From Vicingaceae bacterium (GTDB taxonomy: Bacteria; Bacteroidota; Bacteroidia; Flavobacteriales_E; Vicingaceae), in contig JARGOE010000008.1 of assembly GCA_029210015.1 (NCBI GenBank), positions 1 through 45,199 on the forward strand: 45,199 bases of DNA, read 5' to 3'. The position numbers and the translations under genes were made by a program. Of this stretch, positions 35,698-45,094 are shown one piece after another. Under the pieces are notes generated by a model. It made no database searches. It was given only the letters and a program-made list of their open reading frames with translations, and was not told the origin of the DNA. Position 1 is the stretch's first letter, and each line of letters opens with the position of its first letter.

Positions 35698-35705
35698 CAA
35701 ATTTA
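35698..35705 (-). promoter_or_regulatory. -7 promoter box of ddl
   Basis: TAAATTTG on the minus strand matches TAnnTTTG exactly and ends 21 nt before the ATG at 35676. It overlaps the TTG chosen by the ORF track, arguing against that start. Confidence 0.5.
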
Positions 35706-35782
35706 TTTCATCGATAGCAAAAACATCATCTTATCTAAAATAAATATGAATAAACTATTGTTTATTACTTTTAGCATCTGGA

Positions 35783-36877
35783 ATGAGTCAACAAAAAATT
35801 ATAGTGTCAGTTACTAACGATTTAACTACCGATCAACGCGTAGCTAAAATTTGTAACACCTTAATCGAGCTTAATTTTGAAGTTGTTTTAGTAGGTAGAA
35901 AATTACCAAATAGCAAACCTTTAAGTAGAATTTATAAAACTATACGGTTTAACCTTTGGTTTAATAAAGGCCCTTTGTTTTATGCAAATTACAATTTACG
36001 CTTATTTTTCTTTTTATTATTTAGCAAAGTTGATATATTATGGAGTAATGATTTAGATACGCTTTTAGCCAATCATACTGCAAGTAAATGGAAAAAGAAG
36101 AAATTGATTTTTGATAGTCATGAGTATTTTACTGAAGTTCCTGAACTGGTTAACCGCCCGTCAGTTCAACGAATATGGAAACGAATGGAACAACGTATTT
36201 TACCTCAATTAAAAAATGTGATAACAGTAAGTCAATCAATAGCTGATTTATACCAAAAAGAATACGGAATTAATGTAAAATTATTACGAAATGTGCCTGA
36301 GCAAAATACTTCAACTTATGAAGTTGAATCTTTAAAAATTGACAACAAAAAAGTAATAATTTACCAAGGAGCAATTAATGTAAACAGAGGAATTGAGTTT
36401 ATGGTTAAGACTATGAATCACCTTGATAATTGTATACTATACATTATTGGAAAAGGAGATATTTCAAATGAGATTTTACAACTCATTAAATCAGAAAACT
36501 TAACGGAAAAAGTAAAAATGTTAGGCGAAGTGCCTTACGAAAAACTCCACAGCTATACCATTCAAGCTGATTTAGGATTAAGTTTAGAAGAAGATAAAGG
36601 ATTGAATTATCGTTTTGCATTACCAAACAAAGTATTTAATTACATACACGCAAACGTCCCTGTATTAGTCAGTAATTTACCAGAAATGACAAACCTAGTG
36701 AATCAATACCAAGTTGGAGAAACTATTTCTACACACGAACCTCAGCAAATTGCTAAACAAATTGAGCAAATGTTAAGCAACGAAACTCAATTAACAATTT
36801 ATAAAGGAAACTGTAAAAAAGCAGCTTTAGATTTAAACTGGGAAAAGGAAAAACAAGTAATTTCAACATTATTTTGA
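35783..36877 (+). CDS. GT4 family glycosyltransferase
   Basis: GT-B glycosyltransferase of 364 residues. N-terminal DLTTDQRVAKICNTLIELNFEVVLVGRK and FDSHEYFTEVPEL are typical of Bacteroidota capsule/exopolysaccharide enzymes. The C-terminal half shows YQGAINVNRGIEFMVK and FALPNKVFNYIHANVPVLVSNLPEM. The stop overlaps the next gene's TTG start (TTGA), so the two glycosyltransferases are translated together. They form the distal arm of the polysaccharide locus. Confidence 0.87.
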   Translation: MSQQKIIVSVTNDLTTDQRVAKICNTLIELNFEVVLVGRKLPNSKPLSRIYKTIRFNLWFNKGPLFYANYNLRLFFFLLFSKVDILWSNDLDTLLANHTASKWKKKKLIFDSHEYFTEVPELVNRPSVQRIWKRMEQRILPQLKNVITVSQSIADLYQKEYGINVKLLRNVPEQNTSTYEVESLKIDNKKVIIYQGAINVNRGIEFMVKTMNHLDNCILYIIGKGDISNEILQLIKSENLTEKVKMLGEVPYEKLHSYTIQADLGLSLEEDKGLNYRFALPNKVFNYIHANVPVLVSNLPEMTNLVNQYQVGETISTHEPQQIAKQIEQMLSNETQLTIYKGNCKKAALDLNWEKEKQVISTLF

Positions 36878-37989
36878 AAGCAATTAATATCATATCCTTT
36901 GATGTTCCCTACCCAGCTAATTATGGTGGAGTAATTGATGTTTTTTATAAGGTAAAGGCTTTTTACGAGCAAGGTATACATGTGCATTTACATTGTTATG
37001 AATATGGTAGAGGCAAACAAAAAGAATTGAATAAGTATTGTGTATCGGTAACCTACTACAAACGTAAAACAGGAGCTACCTCGTTTTTATCTAAACTTCC
37101 TTATATTGTTAAATCTAGAGCAGATAAAGCTTTAAAAGAAAATTTATTAAAAAACGAGTTTCCGATTCTATTTGAAGGTTTACATACTTGTTTTTTATTA
37201 AGTGATGAGACTTTTAAACAGCGTTTTAAAATTGTTAGAAACCATAATGTAGAACATCATTACTATAAAAACTTAGCTAAAGCAGAAAAAAACGATTTAC
37301 GTAAACACTATTTTAAAACTGAAGCCAAACGCCTAAAACAATTTGAGCCTATTTTAAAGTTTGCTGATTTAAGTTTAGCTATTTCTAAAAGTGATTGTGA
37401 TTATTTTAAATCTACTTATCCCAAACTAAACACGATATACACGCCAGCTTTTCATCAACACAATAAAGTTTCTATTGATTTAAACAAAGGAAATTATGTG
37501 CTTTATCATGGTAATTTAAGTGTTACTGAAAATAAAAATGCTGTTAACTTTTTAGTTAAAAAAGTGTTTAACGATTTAAGTGTTTCGTTAATAATTGCTG
37601 GGTTAAAACCTGATAAAGACATTGAAAACTTAATTGCAGACAAACCCAATTTAAGTTTAGTTGAAAACCCAAGTGATGAAAAACTAAATGAATTAATTGC
37701 CAATGCTCAAGTTAATTTACTTTACACAGAGCAAGCTACAGGATTAAAATTAAAACTATTAAATGTTTTATTTAATGGTAAACACTGTATAGCCAATACT
37801 AAGATGTTGGATGGGACTAACTTAAATAATTGTTGCAACATAGCTAATACAAGTAATGAATACAAAACAATTATTAATGAGTTAATGCAGCAAGAGTTTA
37901 CTAAAGAACAAACTGAATTAAGACAAAAAGCGTTGACTCAATTTAATAATGAGACCAATATTAAAGCACTAATTGATAATATTTCATAG
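36874..37989 (+). CDS. Glycosyltransferase, GT-B type
   Basis: Likely glycosyltransferase of 371 residues. The N-terminus DVPYPANYGGVIDVFYKVKAF is the nucleotide-sugar/acceptor loop common in group 1 enzymes. Later blocks are FKIVRNHNVEHHYY, VLYHGNLSVTENKNAVNFLV and GLKLKLLNVLFNGKHCIANTKM. It starts at TTG, sharing TTGA with the upstream stop; no ATG is near. It converges with the anti-sigma gene 11 nt downstream with no visible terminator between. Confidence 0.82.
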   Translation: MKAINIISFDVPYPANYGGVIDVFYKVKAFYEQGIHVHLHCYEYGRGKQKELNKYCVSVTYYKRKTGATSFLSKLPYIVKSRADKALKENLLKNEFPILFEGLHTCFLLSDETFKQRFKIVRNHNVEHHYYKNLAKAEKNDLRKHYFKTEAKRLKQFEPILKFADLSLAISKSDCDYFKSTYPKLNTIYTPAFHQHNKVSIDLNKGNYVLYHGNLSVTENKNAVNFLVKKVFNDLSVSLIIAGLKPDKDIENLIADKPNLSLVENPSDEKLNELIANAQVNLLYTEQATGLKLKLLNVLFNGKHCIANTKMLDGTNLNNCCNIANTSNEYKTIINELMQQEFTKEQTELRQKALTQFNNETNIKALIDNIS

Positions 37990-38000
37990 AGTGTTAATTA

Positions 38001-39425
38001 CTATAAGTCCTTCAATTTCTCTTCAGCTTTAGCTTTATAAAAACCATTTTCAGCAACAATTTGTTGTAACAGCTTTTTGGCTTTTTCTGTTTGTTTTAAC
38101 TCAATTAAAGTTAATGCTTTGTACCATTTTGCCTCTTGGTTAAATTCAGTATTTTTATTGCTTAACACCTTATCTAAACTCTTAAGTGCCTCGGTATCTT
38201 TATCTAAATGGTAATAGCTTAAACCTCCATAAAACAAACCATTTACTTCATCTGGGTGTTGTTTTAAAATAACATTAAACTCATCTAATGCCATCACATA
38301 ATTTTTAGCTTTATAGTAACTCATAGCTTTTTCTAAAGTTGCTTTATAAGTTATTTCAACTTTTTCTTCAGCTCGCTCTTTTTCAGCTTTTTTCATGTCC
38401 TCTTCACTTGCATAACCTGCAGATACTGATTCTGTTTTAGTTTCAACTACTTGGTTCATATCAAATTCTCTTTGATACTCTTCAATGTAGTTAACTACTT
38501 TATGATCACTTAATGTTATGGTACTTCTATATTCTTTAGCAGCTTCCACTTCTTCGGTTAATTCAGCATCCATAATTACTGCATTATCAGTATAAGCTGG
38601 AGCACTTGCCTTAGCTCTGCTTTTAAAAGCTCCTTTTTTAGACTTAGACTTAGACTTACGCGCATCTTTAGATTTATCTCGTTTATTAGAATTATCTAAA
38701 TTCTTATTTAAACCATCTTTATCAACCTCTTGTTGTACACTTCCAACAGTAGTTACAGCACTTAACTTTGGACTATTTGAAGCTCCTTGATTATTCTTTT
38801 GCTCTTGAACTCTATTATTACCTGTAGCCTCAAATTCAATTGATTCCTCCTCCATTTCATCAACTGCAATTACAACATCATCCATAAAAGCATCTTCACT
38901 TTCCTCAGCATCTTCAACACTTATTATTTCTGGCTCTGCAGAACCATTTATTGAGTTTCCAAATGTTTCTCCATTTGCAAAGGTATTATCTGTTAACACT
39001 TCTTCTAATTTTTCTTCATTAGGTGCAATAGCATCTATTTCTTTTTCCGCTACTTGTATCTCTTCATTCGTAATTGCTAAGTTCCCTTCAGAATCAACTG
39101 TTTCTTGGAAAAAATCAAACGTAAAATAACTTCCAAAAACTATAATTAATAAAGATGCCGCAACCATTAAATTACGCATTAATGGTGCTTTTGTTTGTCC
39201 TGTTCTTACCCGCTGATCTATCTGATTATCTATAGCAAAAAGCATGGAAGAATTTTCGGCATATTTCATTCCTGCCAAAGCATCGGTACATAATTCGCAA
39301 TCAAGCATATGCTTTTCAACTTCATGTAATTCTTTTACAGAAAGTTGATGATTAATATACCTAAGCATAGTTTCTTTCGAGATGCAAGTCGTGTTTGAAA
39401 ATATGTGGTTATGTAATTCTTTCAT
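38001..39425 (-). CDS. Anti-sigma factor with zinc finger, membrane segment and TPR tail
   Basis: Probably binds and inhibits the ECF sigma factor encoded just upstream. The N-terminal zinc-binding anti-sigma motif is H39-x3-C43-x2-C46 (KHMLDCELC), inside the cytoplasmic domain. A membrane helix lies at about 85-106. It is followed by an acidic low-complexity stretch, then a Ser/Lys-rich stretch (KSKSKSKKG), and finally tetratricopeptide repeats from about 365 to the end (YYKAKNYVMALDEFNVIL, GLFYGGLSYYHLDKD, WYKALTLIELKQ). A TPR periplasmic domain on a zinc-finger anti-sigma is less usual and suggests sensing of a protein partner. The start lies 11 nt after the sigma gene's stop. Confidence 0.8.
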   Translation of the reverse strand: MKELHNHIFSNTTCISKETMLRYINHQLSVKELHEVEKHMLDCELCTDALAGMKYAENSSMLFAIDNQIDQRVRTGQTKAPLMRNLMVAASLLIIVFGSYFTFDFFQETVDSEGNLAITNEEIQVAEKEIDAIAPNEEKLEEVLTDNTFANGETFGNSINGSAEPEIISVEDAEESEDAFMDDVVIAVDEMEEESIEFEATGNNRVQEQKNNQGASNSPKLSAVTTVGSVQQEVDKDGLNKNLDNSNKRDKSKDARKSKSKSKKGAFKSRAKASAPAYTDNAVIMDAELTEEVEAAKEYRSTITLSDHKVVNYIEEYQREFDMNQVVETKTESVSAGYASEEDMKKAEKERAEEKVEITYKATLEKAMSYYKAKNYVMALDEFNVILKQHPDEVNGLFYGGLSYYHLDKDTEALKSLDKVLSNKNTEFNQEAKWYKALTLIELKQTEKAKKLLQQIVAENGFYKAKAEEKLKDL

Positions 39426-39436
39426 TTTAATTTTGT

Positions 39437-40018
39437 TTAAGCCGACATTAAGTTGGCTAAATTCCTTTTCCCATTTTGTATATAACTTTTTACTTTTTTA
39501 ATATCATACCCTGTAATATCCGCTACTTCATTGTAACACTTTTCTTCTATATAAAACAACTCAATACAAATGCGTTGTTCATCTTTTAAATGAGTCATAG
39601 CTTCTTCTAACTTTGTCAACTTCACTTCTTTTTCTTCCTGATCATGAACCTCAAATGGTGCTGCAAAAGTTTCTTCATGCTGATAAGTAGCTTCATATTC
39701 ATTAACCCTTTTTTGTTTAGTTTGCTCTTTTCTTAAAAACATTAAACAATGGTTACGAGCCACACTATGCAACCAACTTTTAAAATTGGCAATGTCATGT
39801 TTCTTTAAATCCTCTAATAGGTTTTCAAAAATCTGTAACACGGCATCTTTAGCTTCTTCTTCATTTTTTAAGTATTTAAGGCAAACACCATAAACCAAGT
39901 GAGAGTATCTTTTGTATAACTCTCCCACCAACTCATTATCACCCTTACTTTTATAAGCAGCGATTAATTCGTTGTCGGTTAATGATTGTATGTTTTTTGC
40001 CTTAAATAATCTCATCAA
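39437..40018 (-). CDS. ECF-type RNA polymerase sigma factor
   Basis: Alternative sigma-70 factor of 193 residues. Region 2 is ELYKRYSHLVYGVCLKYL...ENLLEDLKK...WLHSVARNHCLMFLRK and region 4 is LKDEQRICIELFYIEEKCYNEVADITGY with a helix-turn-helix ending VKSYIQNGKRNLANL. Region 1 and 3 are missing, as expected for group IV. Five nt separate it from the plug-domain gene upstream and 11 nt from the anti-sigma gene downstream, a typical three-gene sensing operon. Target genes are not visible here. Confidence 0.93.
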   Translation of the reverse strand: MMRLFKAKNIQSLTDNELIAAYKSKGDNELVGELYKRYSHLVYGVCLKYLKNEEEAKDAVLQIFENLLEDLKKHDIANFKSWLHSVARNHCLMFLRKEQTKQKRVNEYEATYQHEETFAAPFEVHDQEEKEVKLTKLEEAMTHLKDEQRICIELFYIEEKCYNEVADITGYDIKKVKSYIQNGKRNLANLMSA

Positions 40019-40023
40019 TATGC

Positions 40024-40734
40024 TTATTGATATTCTTGTGCTAAATCAAAATAACTTTTAGTTTCAGTAACAATAACTCCACCTGAAAGGTCACCATACC
40101 TAGCAGGCACACCACCAGTATAAACTTTAATACTTCCTATAGCCTGCCCTGGTATTCCGATACCTCCAGTAATTGACTTCATTCCATCAGTAATAAACTG
40201 AGTAGCTTGAGGACGACTACCTCTTACATAAACATCTCTACCATTAGGTGCAACTGTAACTCCTTCAATTTTGTTAAGCATTTCTGTAGGGTTATGTATA
40301 TTCGGATCATTTTTCAACATTTTTGCAGTGAGCATTTTTACATGGGGTTCATCTGGATCAATTAAAGGAATTTCATGAATAACTTCAATAAACACAAACT
40401 CATCAATTTCAGTAGCAGCCGTCTCCATATCAATGTTAACATAACTTATTTTATCTGATGTTACCTGTACATTATGTATTTTCATTGGTGCATAACCTGT
40501 CATTTTTGCAACAATAGTATAAACACCTGAATTTAAAGGTTTAATGGTATATTTACCATCAAAATCAGCTGCATCGCCAACTAAGTTTCCTCCTAATTCA
40601 ATATAAACAGAAACATTCCAAATTGGTTTGCCTGTTTCCTTATCTTTGATAATTCCCTTAACCTCTCCTGTTTGAGCTATTATGCTAGACATAACAAAGG
40701 TTAGAAGGATTAGTGTTGTAGTAAGTTTTTTCAT
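40024..40734 (-). CDS. Stand-alone carboxypeptidase-regulatory / TonB-plug domain protein
   Basis: Secreted 236-residue protein; signal peptide at 1-20 (ending SIIAQ). Residues about 24-110 are a CarboxypepD_reg-like beta-sandwich (VKGIIKDKETGKPIWNVSVYI). The rest is a TonB-receptor plug (TAKMLKNDPNIHNPTEMLNKIEGV, VYVRGSRPQATQFITDGM, GGVPARYGDLSGGVIVTETKSYFDL). In SusC-like receptors a beta-barrel of several hundred residues would follow, but here the ORF stops right after the plug and the sigma gene starts 5 nt later. No barrel remnant is possible in that gap. It may act as the periplasmic signal input of the sigma operon. Promoter region upstream is A/T-rich and unclear. Confidence 0.78.
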   Translation of the reverse strand: MKKLTTTLILLTFVMSSIIAQTGEVKGIIKDKETGKPIWNVSVYIELGGNLVGDAADFDGKYTIKPLNSGVYTIVAKMTGYAPMKIHNVQVTSDKISYVNIDMETAATEIDEFVFIEVIHEIPLIDPDEPHVKMLTAKMLKNDPNIHNPTEMLNKIEGVTVAPNGRDVYVRGSRPQATQFITDGMKSITGGIGIPGQAIGSIKVYTGGVPARYGDLSGGVIVTETKSYFDLAQEYQ

Positions 40735-40946
40735 CTTTTCTAAAGTTTTAAATTAAACAAATAATTAGCAATTGCTTTTTAAATTTTAAGAATATTCGTT
40801 AGTTAGATGCAAACAACATTCAAATTCCATAAAAATTTAACTACTTTAATTTATTTATCATAAAATTCAACCGTTTATCATATTATTTATGCCAGTTGAT
40901 TTATTTATTTTTACTTTAGATGTTAAGATAACGTAAATTTCATAAA
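40735..40946. other. 212-bp divergent intergenic region
   Basis: A/T-rich spacer between the divergent plug gene and the M13 peptidase gene. I see no ORF, RNA gene or clear hairpin. A TACTTTAG element about 30 nt upstream of the M13 start and a TTTGC near 40810 on the minus strand are weak promoter candidates only. Confidence 0.4.
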
Positions 40947-43004
40947 ATGAACATATTAAATAAAACTATACTTGGTTTAACTGCTGCAACAATTACTATT
41001 GCTTGTGGAGGAAATACTGAAGAAACAGTACAAACTGAAGAAACAAAAATAACTACACCCGCTTTTGATTTAAGCCAAATTGATTCAACTATTAATCCGT
41101 GTGAAGATTTTGAGCAATTTGCAGTTGGTAATTGGTTAAAAAACAATCCAGTGCCTGAGTCTGAAAGTAGATGGGGTAGTTTTAGTGTTGTTCATGAAGG
41201 AAATGAAATTAAGTTAAGAGAAATTGTAGAGAATGCAGCTAAAGAAAAAGCTAAAAAAGGTACTCCTCTTCAACAAGTTGGTGATTTCTATACTTCAGCT
41301 TTAGATTCTACTACTGTCAATGAATTAGGTATTAAACCTATTCAGCCAATGCTTGACAAAATTGATGGTGTTACTAACACTCAGGAATTAGTTGAAATGA
41401 TGGCCGAAACAAGAAAGTATGGTTCAGGTTCTATATTTGGATTTTACGTTCACATTGATACCAAAAATAGTACTCAATATGTTACTTACTTATCTCAAGG
41501 AGGTTTAGGATTACCTGGAAAATCATTCTATACTCCTAAAGATGAAAGAGGAGAAAATATATTAATGGAATATGAAAAACATATTGCGACACTTTTCACC
41601 TTAGCAGGCACAGAAGAAAATGAAGCTAATACTATGGCAAAACAAGTTATAGAAATTGAATCTAACTTGGCTGCTAACTCAATGAGCAGAACTGAAAGAA
41701 GAGACCCAAACAAAACATATAACAAAATGAGTCTTGAAGATTTACAAAAATTAAGCTCAACTATTAATTGGGAAGGATTTTTCGCTGCTGCAGAATTAAA
41801 AGGTTTTGATGATGTTGTTGTAAAACAGCCTGATTTCTTAAAGAATTTAGATAACGCTTTTAAAGCATATCCAATTGAAAATTGGAAAACTTATATGAAA
41901 TGGCATTTATTAAATGACATGGCTGGGAACTTAAGTATTGAATTTGAAAAGCAAGCATTTGACTTTTATGCTACTACAATGAGAGGTACTAAAGAAATGA
42001 AGCCAAGGTGGAAAAGAGCTTTGTCTAAATCTAACGGTACAGTTGGTGAACAAATTGGAAAACTATTTGTTGAAAAACACTTTCCTGAATCATCAAAACA
42101 AAAAGTGCTAGATTTAATTAGTAACATTAATAAAGTATTTAAAGAAAGAGTTCAGAAGTTAGAATGGATGGGAGAAGAAACTAAAGCTAAAGCTTTAGAT
42201 AAATTAAGCAAGTTCACTTACAAAATTGGTTATCCTGATAAATGGGAAAATTATAGTTCTGTAGAAATTGATTCTAAAACTTTATGTCAAAATGTAATGA
42301 ACATGAATTATTTTGAATACAAAAAGAATGTGAACAGAATTGGTAAACCAATTGATAAGGATGAATGGGGTATGACACCACAAACTATTAACGCATATTA
42401 CAATCCTACTATGAATGAGATTGTGTTCCCTGCTGCTATTTTACAACCTCCATTCTTTAGCCCAGATGCTGATGATGCTATAAATTATGGCGGAATTGGT
42501 GGTGTTATCGGACATGAATTTTCTCATGGTTTTGATGACCAAGGAAGTAAGTATGATGGTGATGGTAATTTAAATAACTGGTGGACTGAAGATGACAACT
42601 CAAAATTTAAAGAAAGAACTACTAAATTGGTAAACCAGTATGACAATTTTGAAGTTGCAGAAGGAAATCATGTTAATGGTCAAATGACATTAGGTGAAAA
42701 TATTGCAGATATTGCTGGAATTACACTTTCATATTATGCATTAGAGAAAGCAATGGAAGGTAAAAAAGACCCAATGATTGATGGTTATAACTATAAGCAA
42801 AGATTCTTCTTAGGATGGGCTCAAGTATGGCATACTAATGCAACAGAAGAATTTTTAATTAATCAAGTTAAAACAGATTACCATTCTCCTACAAGATTCA
42901 GAACAAATGGACCATTAGTAAACATGACTGAATTTAGAGAAGCTTTTGGTTGTGATCATGGTGCAATGATAGCTCCTGATAGCTTAAGGGTTATGATTTG
43001 GTAG
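40947..43004 (+). CDS. M13 family metallopeptidase (PepO/neprilysin-like) lipoprotein
   Basis: Zinc endopeptidase that degrades peptides, attached to a membrane by a lipid anchor. Signal peptide with lipobox TIAC (Cys20). The zinc site is intact: H523-E-F-S-H527 in GHEFSHGFDDQG and Glu584 in GENIADIAG, with Asp588. Family blocks MSRTERRDPNKTYNKMSL, NAYYNPTMNEIVFPAAILQPPFF and TDYHSPTRFRTNGPL are all present. At 685 residues it is full length. The AlkC gene follows with 1 nt between stop and start codon, so translational coupling is likely. Confidence 0.96.
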   Translation: MNILNKTILGLTAATITIACGGNTEETVQTEETKITTPAFDLSQIDSTINPCEDFEQFAVGNWLKNNPVPESESRWGSFSVVHEGNEIKLREIVENAAKEKAKKGTPLQQVGDFYTSALDSTTVNELGIKPIQPMLDKIDGVTNTQELVEMMAETRKYGSGSIFGFYVHIDTKNSTQYVTYLSQGGLGLPGKSFYTPKDERGENILMEYEKHIATLFTLAGTEENEANTMAKQVIEIESNLAANSMSRTERRDPNKTYNKMSLEDLQKLSSTINWEGFFAAAELKGFDDVVVKQPDFLKNLDNAFKAYPIENWKTYMKWHLLNDMAGNLSIEFEKQAFDFYATTMRGTKEMKPRWKRALSKSNGTVGEQIGKLFVEKHFPESSKQKVLDLISNINKVFKERVQKLEWMGEETKAKALDKLSKFTYKIGYPDKWENYSSVEIDSKTLCQNVMNMNYFEYKKNVNRIGKPIDKDEWGMTPQTINAYYNPTMNEIVFPAAILQPPFFSPDADDAINYGGIGGVIGHEFSHGFDDQGSKYDGDGNLNNWWTEDDNSKFKERTTKLVNQYDNFEVAEGNHVNGQMTLGENIADIAGITLSYYALEKAMEGKKDPMIDGYNYKQRFFLGWAQVWHTNATEEFLINQVKTDYHSPTRFRTNGPLVNMTEFREAFGCDHGAMIAPDSLRVMIW

Positions 43005-43005
43005 C

Positions 43006-44085
43006 TTGAATTTAAAAGACGAATATAACAAAGCCTTTGTTGATGATTTAGCATTAAAATTATCAGCAAAGGCTTCTTTTTTTGACAAAAAATCTTTTGT
43101 TAAAAGCATCATTAATGATAAATGGGAGCAACGAGAACTCAAAGATAGAGTGAAGTGTATTTCCCATCAAATCAATAAGCACCTGCAGCTAACCTACAAG
43201 GATCAGATAAAAATTTTATCTGAAGTTGCTTTACATTATAAAGGTTTACCAGCATTTGTATTTCCAGATTTTGTAGAACAATTTGGTTTAAACGATTTTA
43301 CTACATCCATAAATGCAATGGAAATTTTCACACAACAATCTACCGCTGAATTTGCTATTCGCCCTTTTATTGAAAAGCATCCTGACAAATCAATGAAGCA
43401 AATGATTCTTTGGAGTAAAAGTAAAAACCATCACTTAAGAAGGTTATCATCTGAAGGATGTAGACCCAGGCTTCCGTGGGCTTCTCCTTTAAGGGAGTTT
43501 ATTAACGACCCTTCACCTTGTTTACCAATTTTAGAAAATTTAAAAAATGATGACTCTGAATATGTTAGAAAAAGTGTAGCTAATCATTTAAATGATATCT
43601 CCAAAGACCATCCAGAGATCGTCTTAAATTTTGGCAATAATTGGCACGGTAAATCTTCCAACACAAATTGGATAGTTAAGCATGCTTTAAGAACACTATT
43701 GAAAAAAGGAGATAAAAAAGCATTGGCAATATTTGGTTTGAATGATGCTAATGAATTAGAAGTTGAGAATCTTAAACTTTCTCATAAAGAAATAAAAATT
43801 GGTGACTTTCTATTTTTTAATTTTGATGTAGTTAATCAATCTATAAAAGAAAGAGCCACTCGCTTAGAATATAAAGTTGACTATGTAAAAGCTAGTGGAA
43901 TTAGATCAAGTAAAGTTTTTCAAATATCAGAATTCACTATAAAAGCAAATAGCTATAAAACATTTAAACGAAAACAATGGTTTAAGCAACTCTCAACAAG
44001 AGTTCATTATCCGGGAATACATAAAATAACTTTAATAATAAATGGAGAGGAAAAAAGCAGTATCGAATTAGAATTAAAACCCTAG
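43006..44085 (+). CDS. DNA alkylation repair protein, AlkC family with C-terminal Ig-like domain
   Basis: DNA glycosylase that removes alkylated bases such as 3-methyladenine. HEAT-like helical repeats cover about 1-235, with the AlkC landmark [11 protein letters not shown] (148-158) and [30 protein letters not shown]. An Ig-like beta domain occupies about 252-357 ([28 protein letters not shown]). This two-domain build is known from AlkC enzymes. It starts with TTG two bases past the M13 stop; there is no ATG before the HEAT region. Overlaps obgE convergently by 4 nt. Confidence 0.87.
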   Translation: MNLKDEYNKAFVDDLALKLSAKASFFDKKSFVKSIINDKWEQRELKDRVKCISHQINKHLQLTYKDQIKILSEVALHYKGLPAFVFPDFVEQFGLNDFTTSINAMEIFTQQSTAEFAIRPFIEKHPDKSMKQMILWSKSKNHHLRRLSSEGCRPRLPWASPLREFINDPSPCLPILENLKNDDSEYVRKSVANHLNDISKDHPEIVLNFGNNWHGKSSNTNWIVKHALRTLLKKGDKKALAIFGLNDANELEVENLKLSHKEIKIGDFLFFNFDVVNQSIKERATRLEYKVDYVKASGIRSSKVFQISEFTIKANSYKTFKRKQWFKQLSTRVHYPGIHKITLIINGEEKSSIELELKP

Positions 44086-45071
44086 CTGTTAATTTTTGCC
44101 CAAAGTAAATCTTTCAATTCTACTAAACCTTGTTGCGCAACTGAAGAAATAAATAGACTCTCAACCTCAGGTAATTCTTTTTTAATCTCTTCCTTTAACT
44201 CATCATCAAGCATATCAGATTTTGATATGGCTAAGATTCTTTCTTTATCTAATAATTCTGGGTTATACAACTCAAGCTCATTTAGTAGAGTCATATATTC
44301 TTTCTTAATATCATCACTATCTGCGGGAACCAAAAATAATAAAGCAGCATTTCTTTCAATGTGCCTTAAAAATCTTAAACCTAAACCTTTCCCTTCACTA
44401 GCACCCTCAATAATTCCAGGAATATCAGCCATTACAAACGATCGATGATCACGGTACTCTACAATTCCTAAGTTAGGAACCAATGTAGTAAATGGGTAAT
44501 TTGCAATTTCAGGTTTAGCAGCACTAACTACTGAAAGCAAAGTAGATTTACCTGCATTCGGAAAACCAACTAAACCAACATCAGCTAAAACTTTTAATTC
44601 TAAAATTTTAGACTCTTCAATATAAGGTTCTCCAGACTGCGCATATCTTGGCGTCTGATTAGTTGATGATTTAAAATGATCATTTCCTAATCCTCCTCTT
44701 CCTCCTTTAACCAAGATAAATTCTTCACCCTCTTGAGTTATCTCAAAAAGAACCTCACCAGTTTCTACATCTTTTGCAACTGTTCCTAAAGGCACTTCAA
44801 CATAAACATCTTCTCCATCTTTACCAGAACTTCTAGATGCACCCCCATGACCTCCATGACCTGCCCTAATATGTCTTTTGTATTTTAAATGTAATAAAGT
44901 CCAAAGATTTTTGTTTCCCCTAATAATAACATGGCCACCCCTACCTCCATCGCCTCCATCTGGCCCACCTAAAGCAGTCCAGTTGTCTCTATGCATATGC
45001 GTGGAACCAGAACCTCCATTACCTGAACGACAGTGGATTTTTACGTAATCAATAAAATTACTATTAGACAT
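44082..45071 (-). CDS. obgE: Obg family GTPase
   Basis: Essential GTPase that assists 50S ribosome assembly and links growth to stress. The Obg fold (1-158) is glycine-rich ([28 protein letters not shown]). The G domain starts with GFPNAGKST (169-177, P-loop) and has [13 protein letters not shown] as switch II/G3; G4 reads SKSD. At 329 residues it lacks the C-terminal OCT domain found in Bacillus Obg, as usual for Bacteroidota. It lies 23 nt downstream of adk, and the adk-obgE order is common in this phylum. Confidence 0.97.
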   Translation of the reverse strand: MSNSNFIDYVKIHCRSGNGGSGSTHMHRDNWTALGGPDGGDGGRGGHVIIRGNKNLWTLLHLKYKRHIRAGHGGHGGASRSSGKDGEDVYVEVPLGTVAKDVETGEVLFEITQEGEEFILVKGGRGGLGNDHFKSSTNQTPRYAQSGEPYIEESKILELKVLADVGLVGFPNAGKSTLLSVVSAAKPEIANYPFTTLVPNLGIVEYRDHRSFVMADIPGIIEGASEGKGLGLRFLRHIERNAALLFLVPADSDDIKKEYMTLLNELELYNPELLDKERILAISKSDMLDDELKEEIKKELPEVESLFISSVAQQGLVELKDLLWAKINS

Positions 45072-45094
45072 TTTATGTTAGTTAGATAAGAATT

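Noticed and set aside
35677-35700. TTG start at 35700 for ddl
   Set aside because: It is inside a TAAATTTG -7 box and the ATG at 35676 gives the normal N-terminus.
40024-40734. Plug gene as a frameshifted full TonB receptor
   Set aside because: The sigma gene starts 5 nt after its stop, and no barrel-coding sequence follows in any frame.
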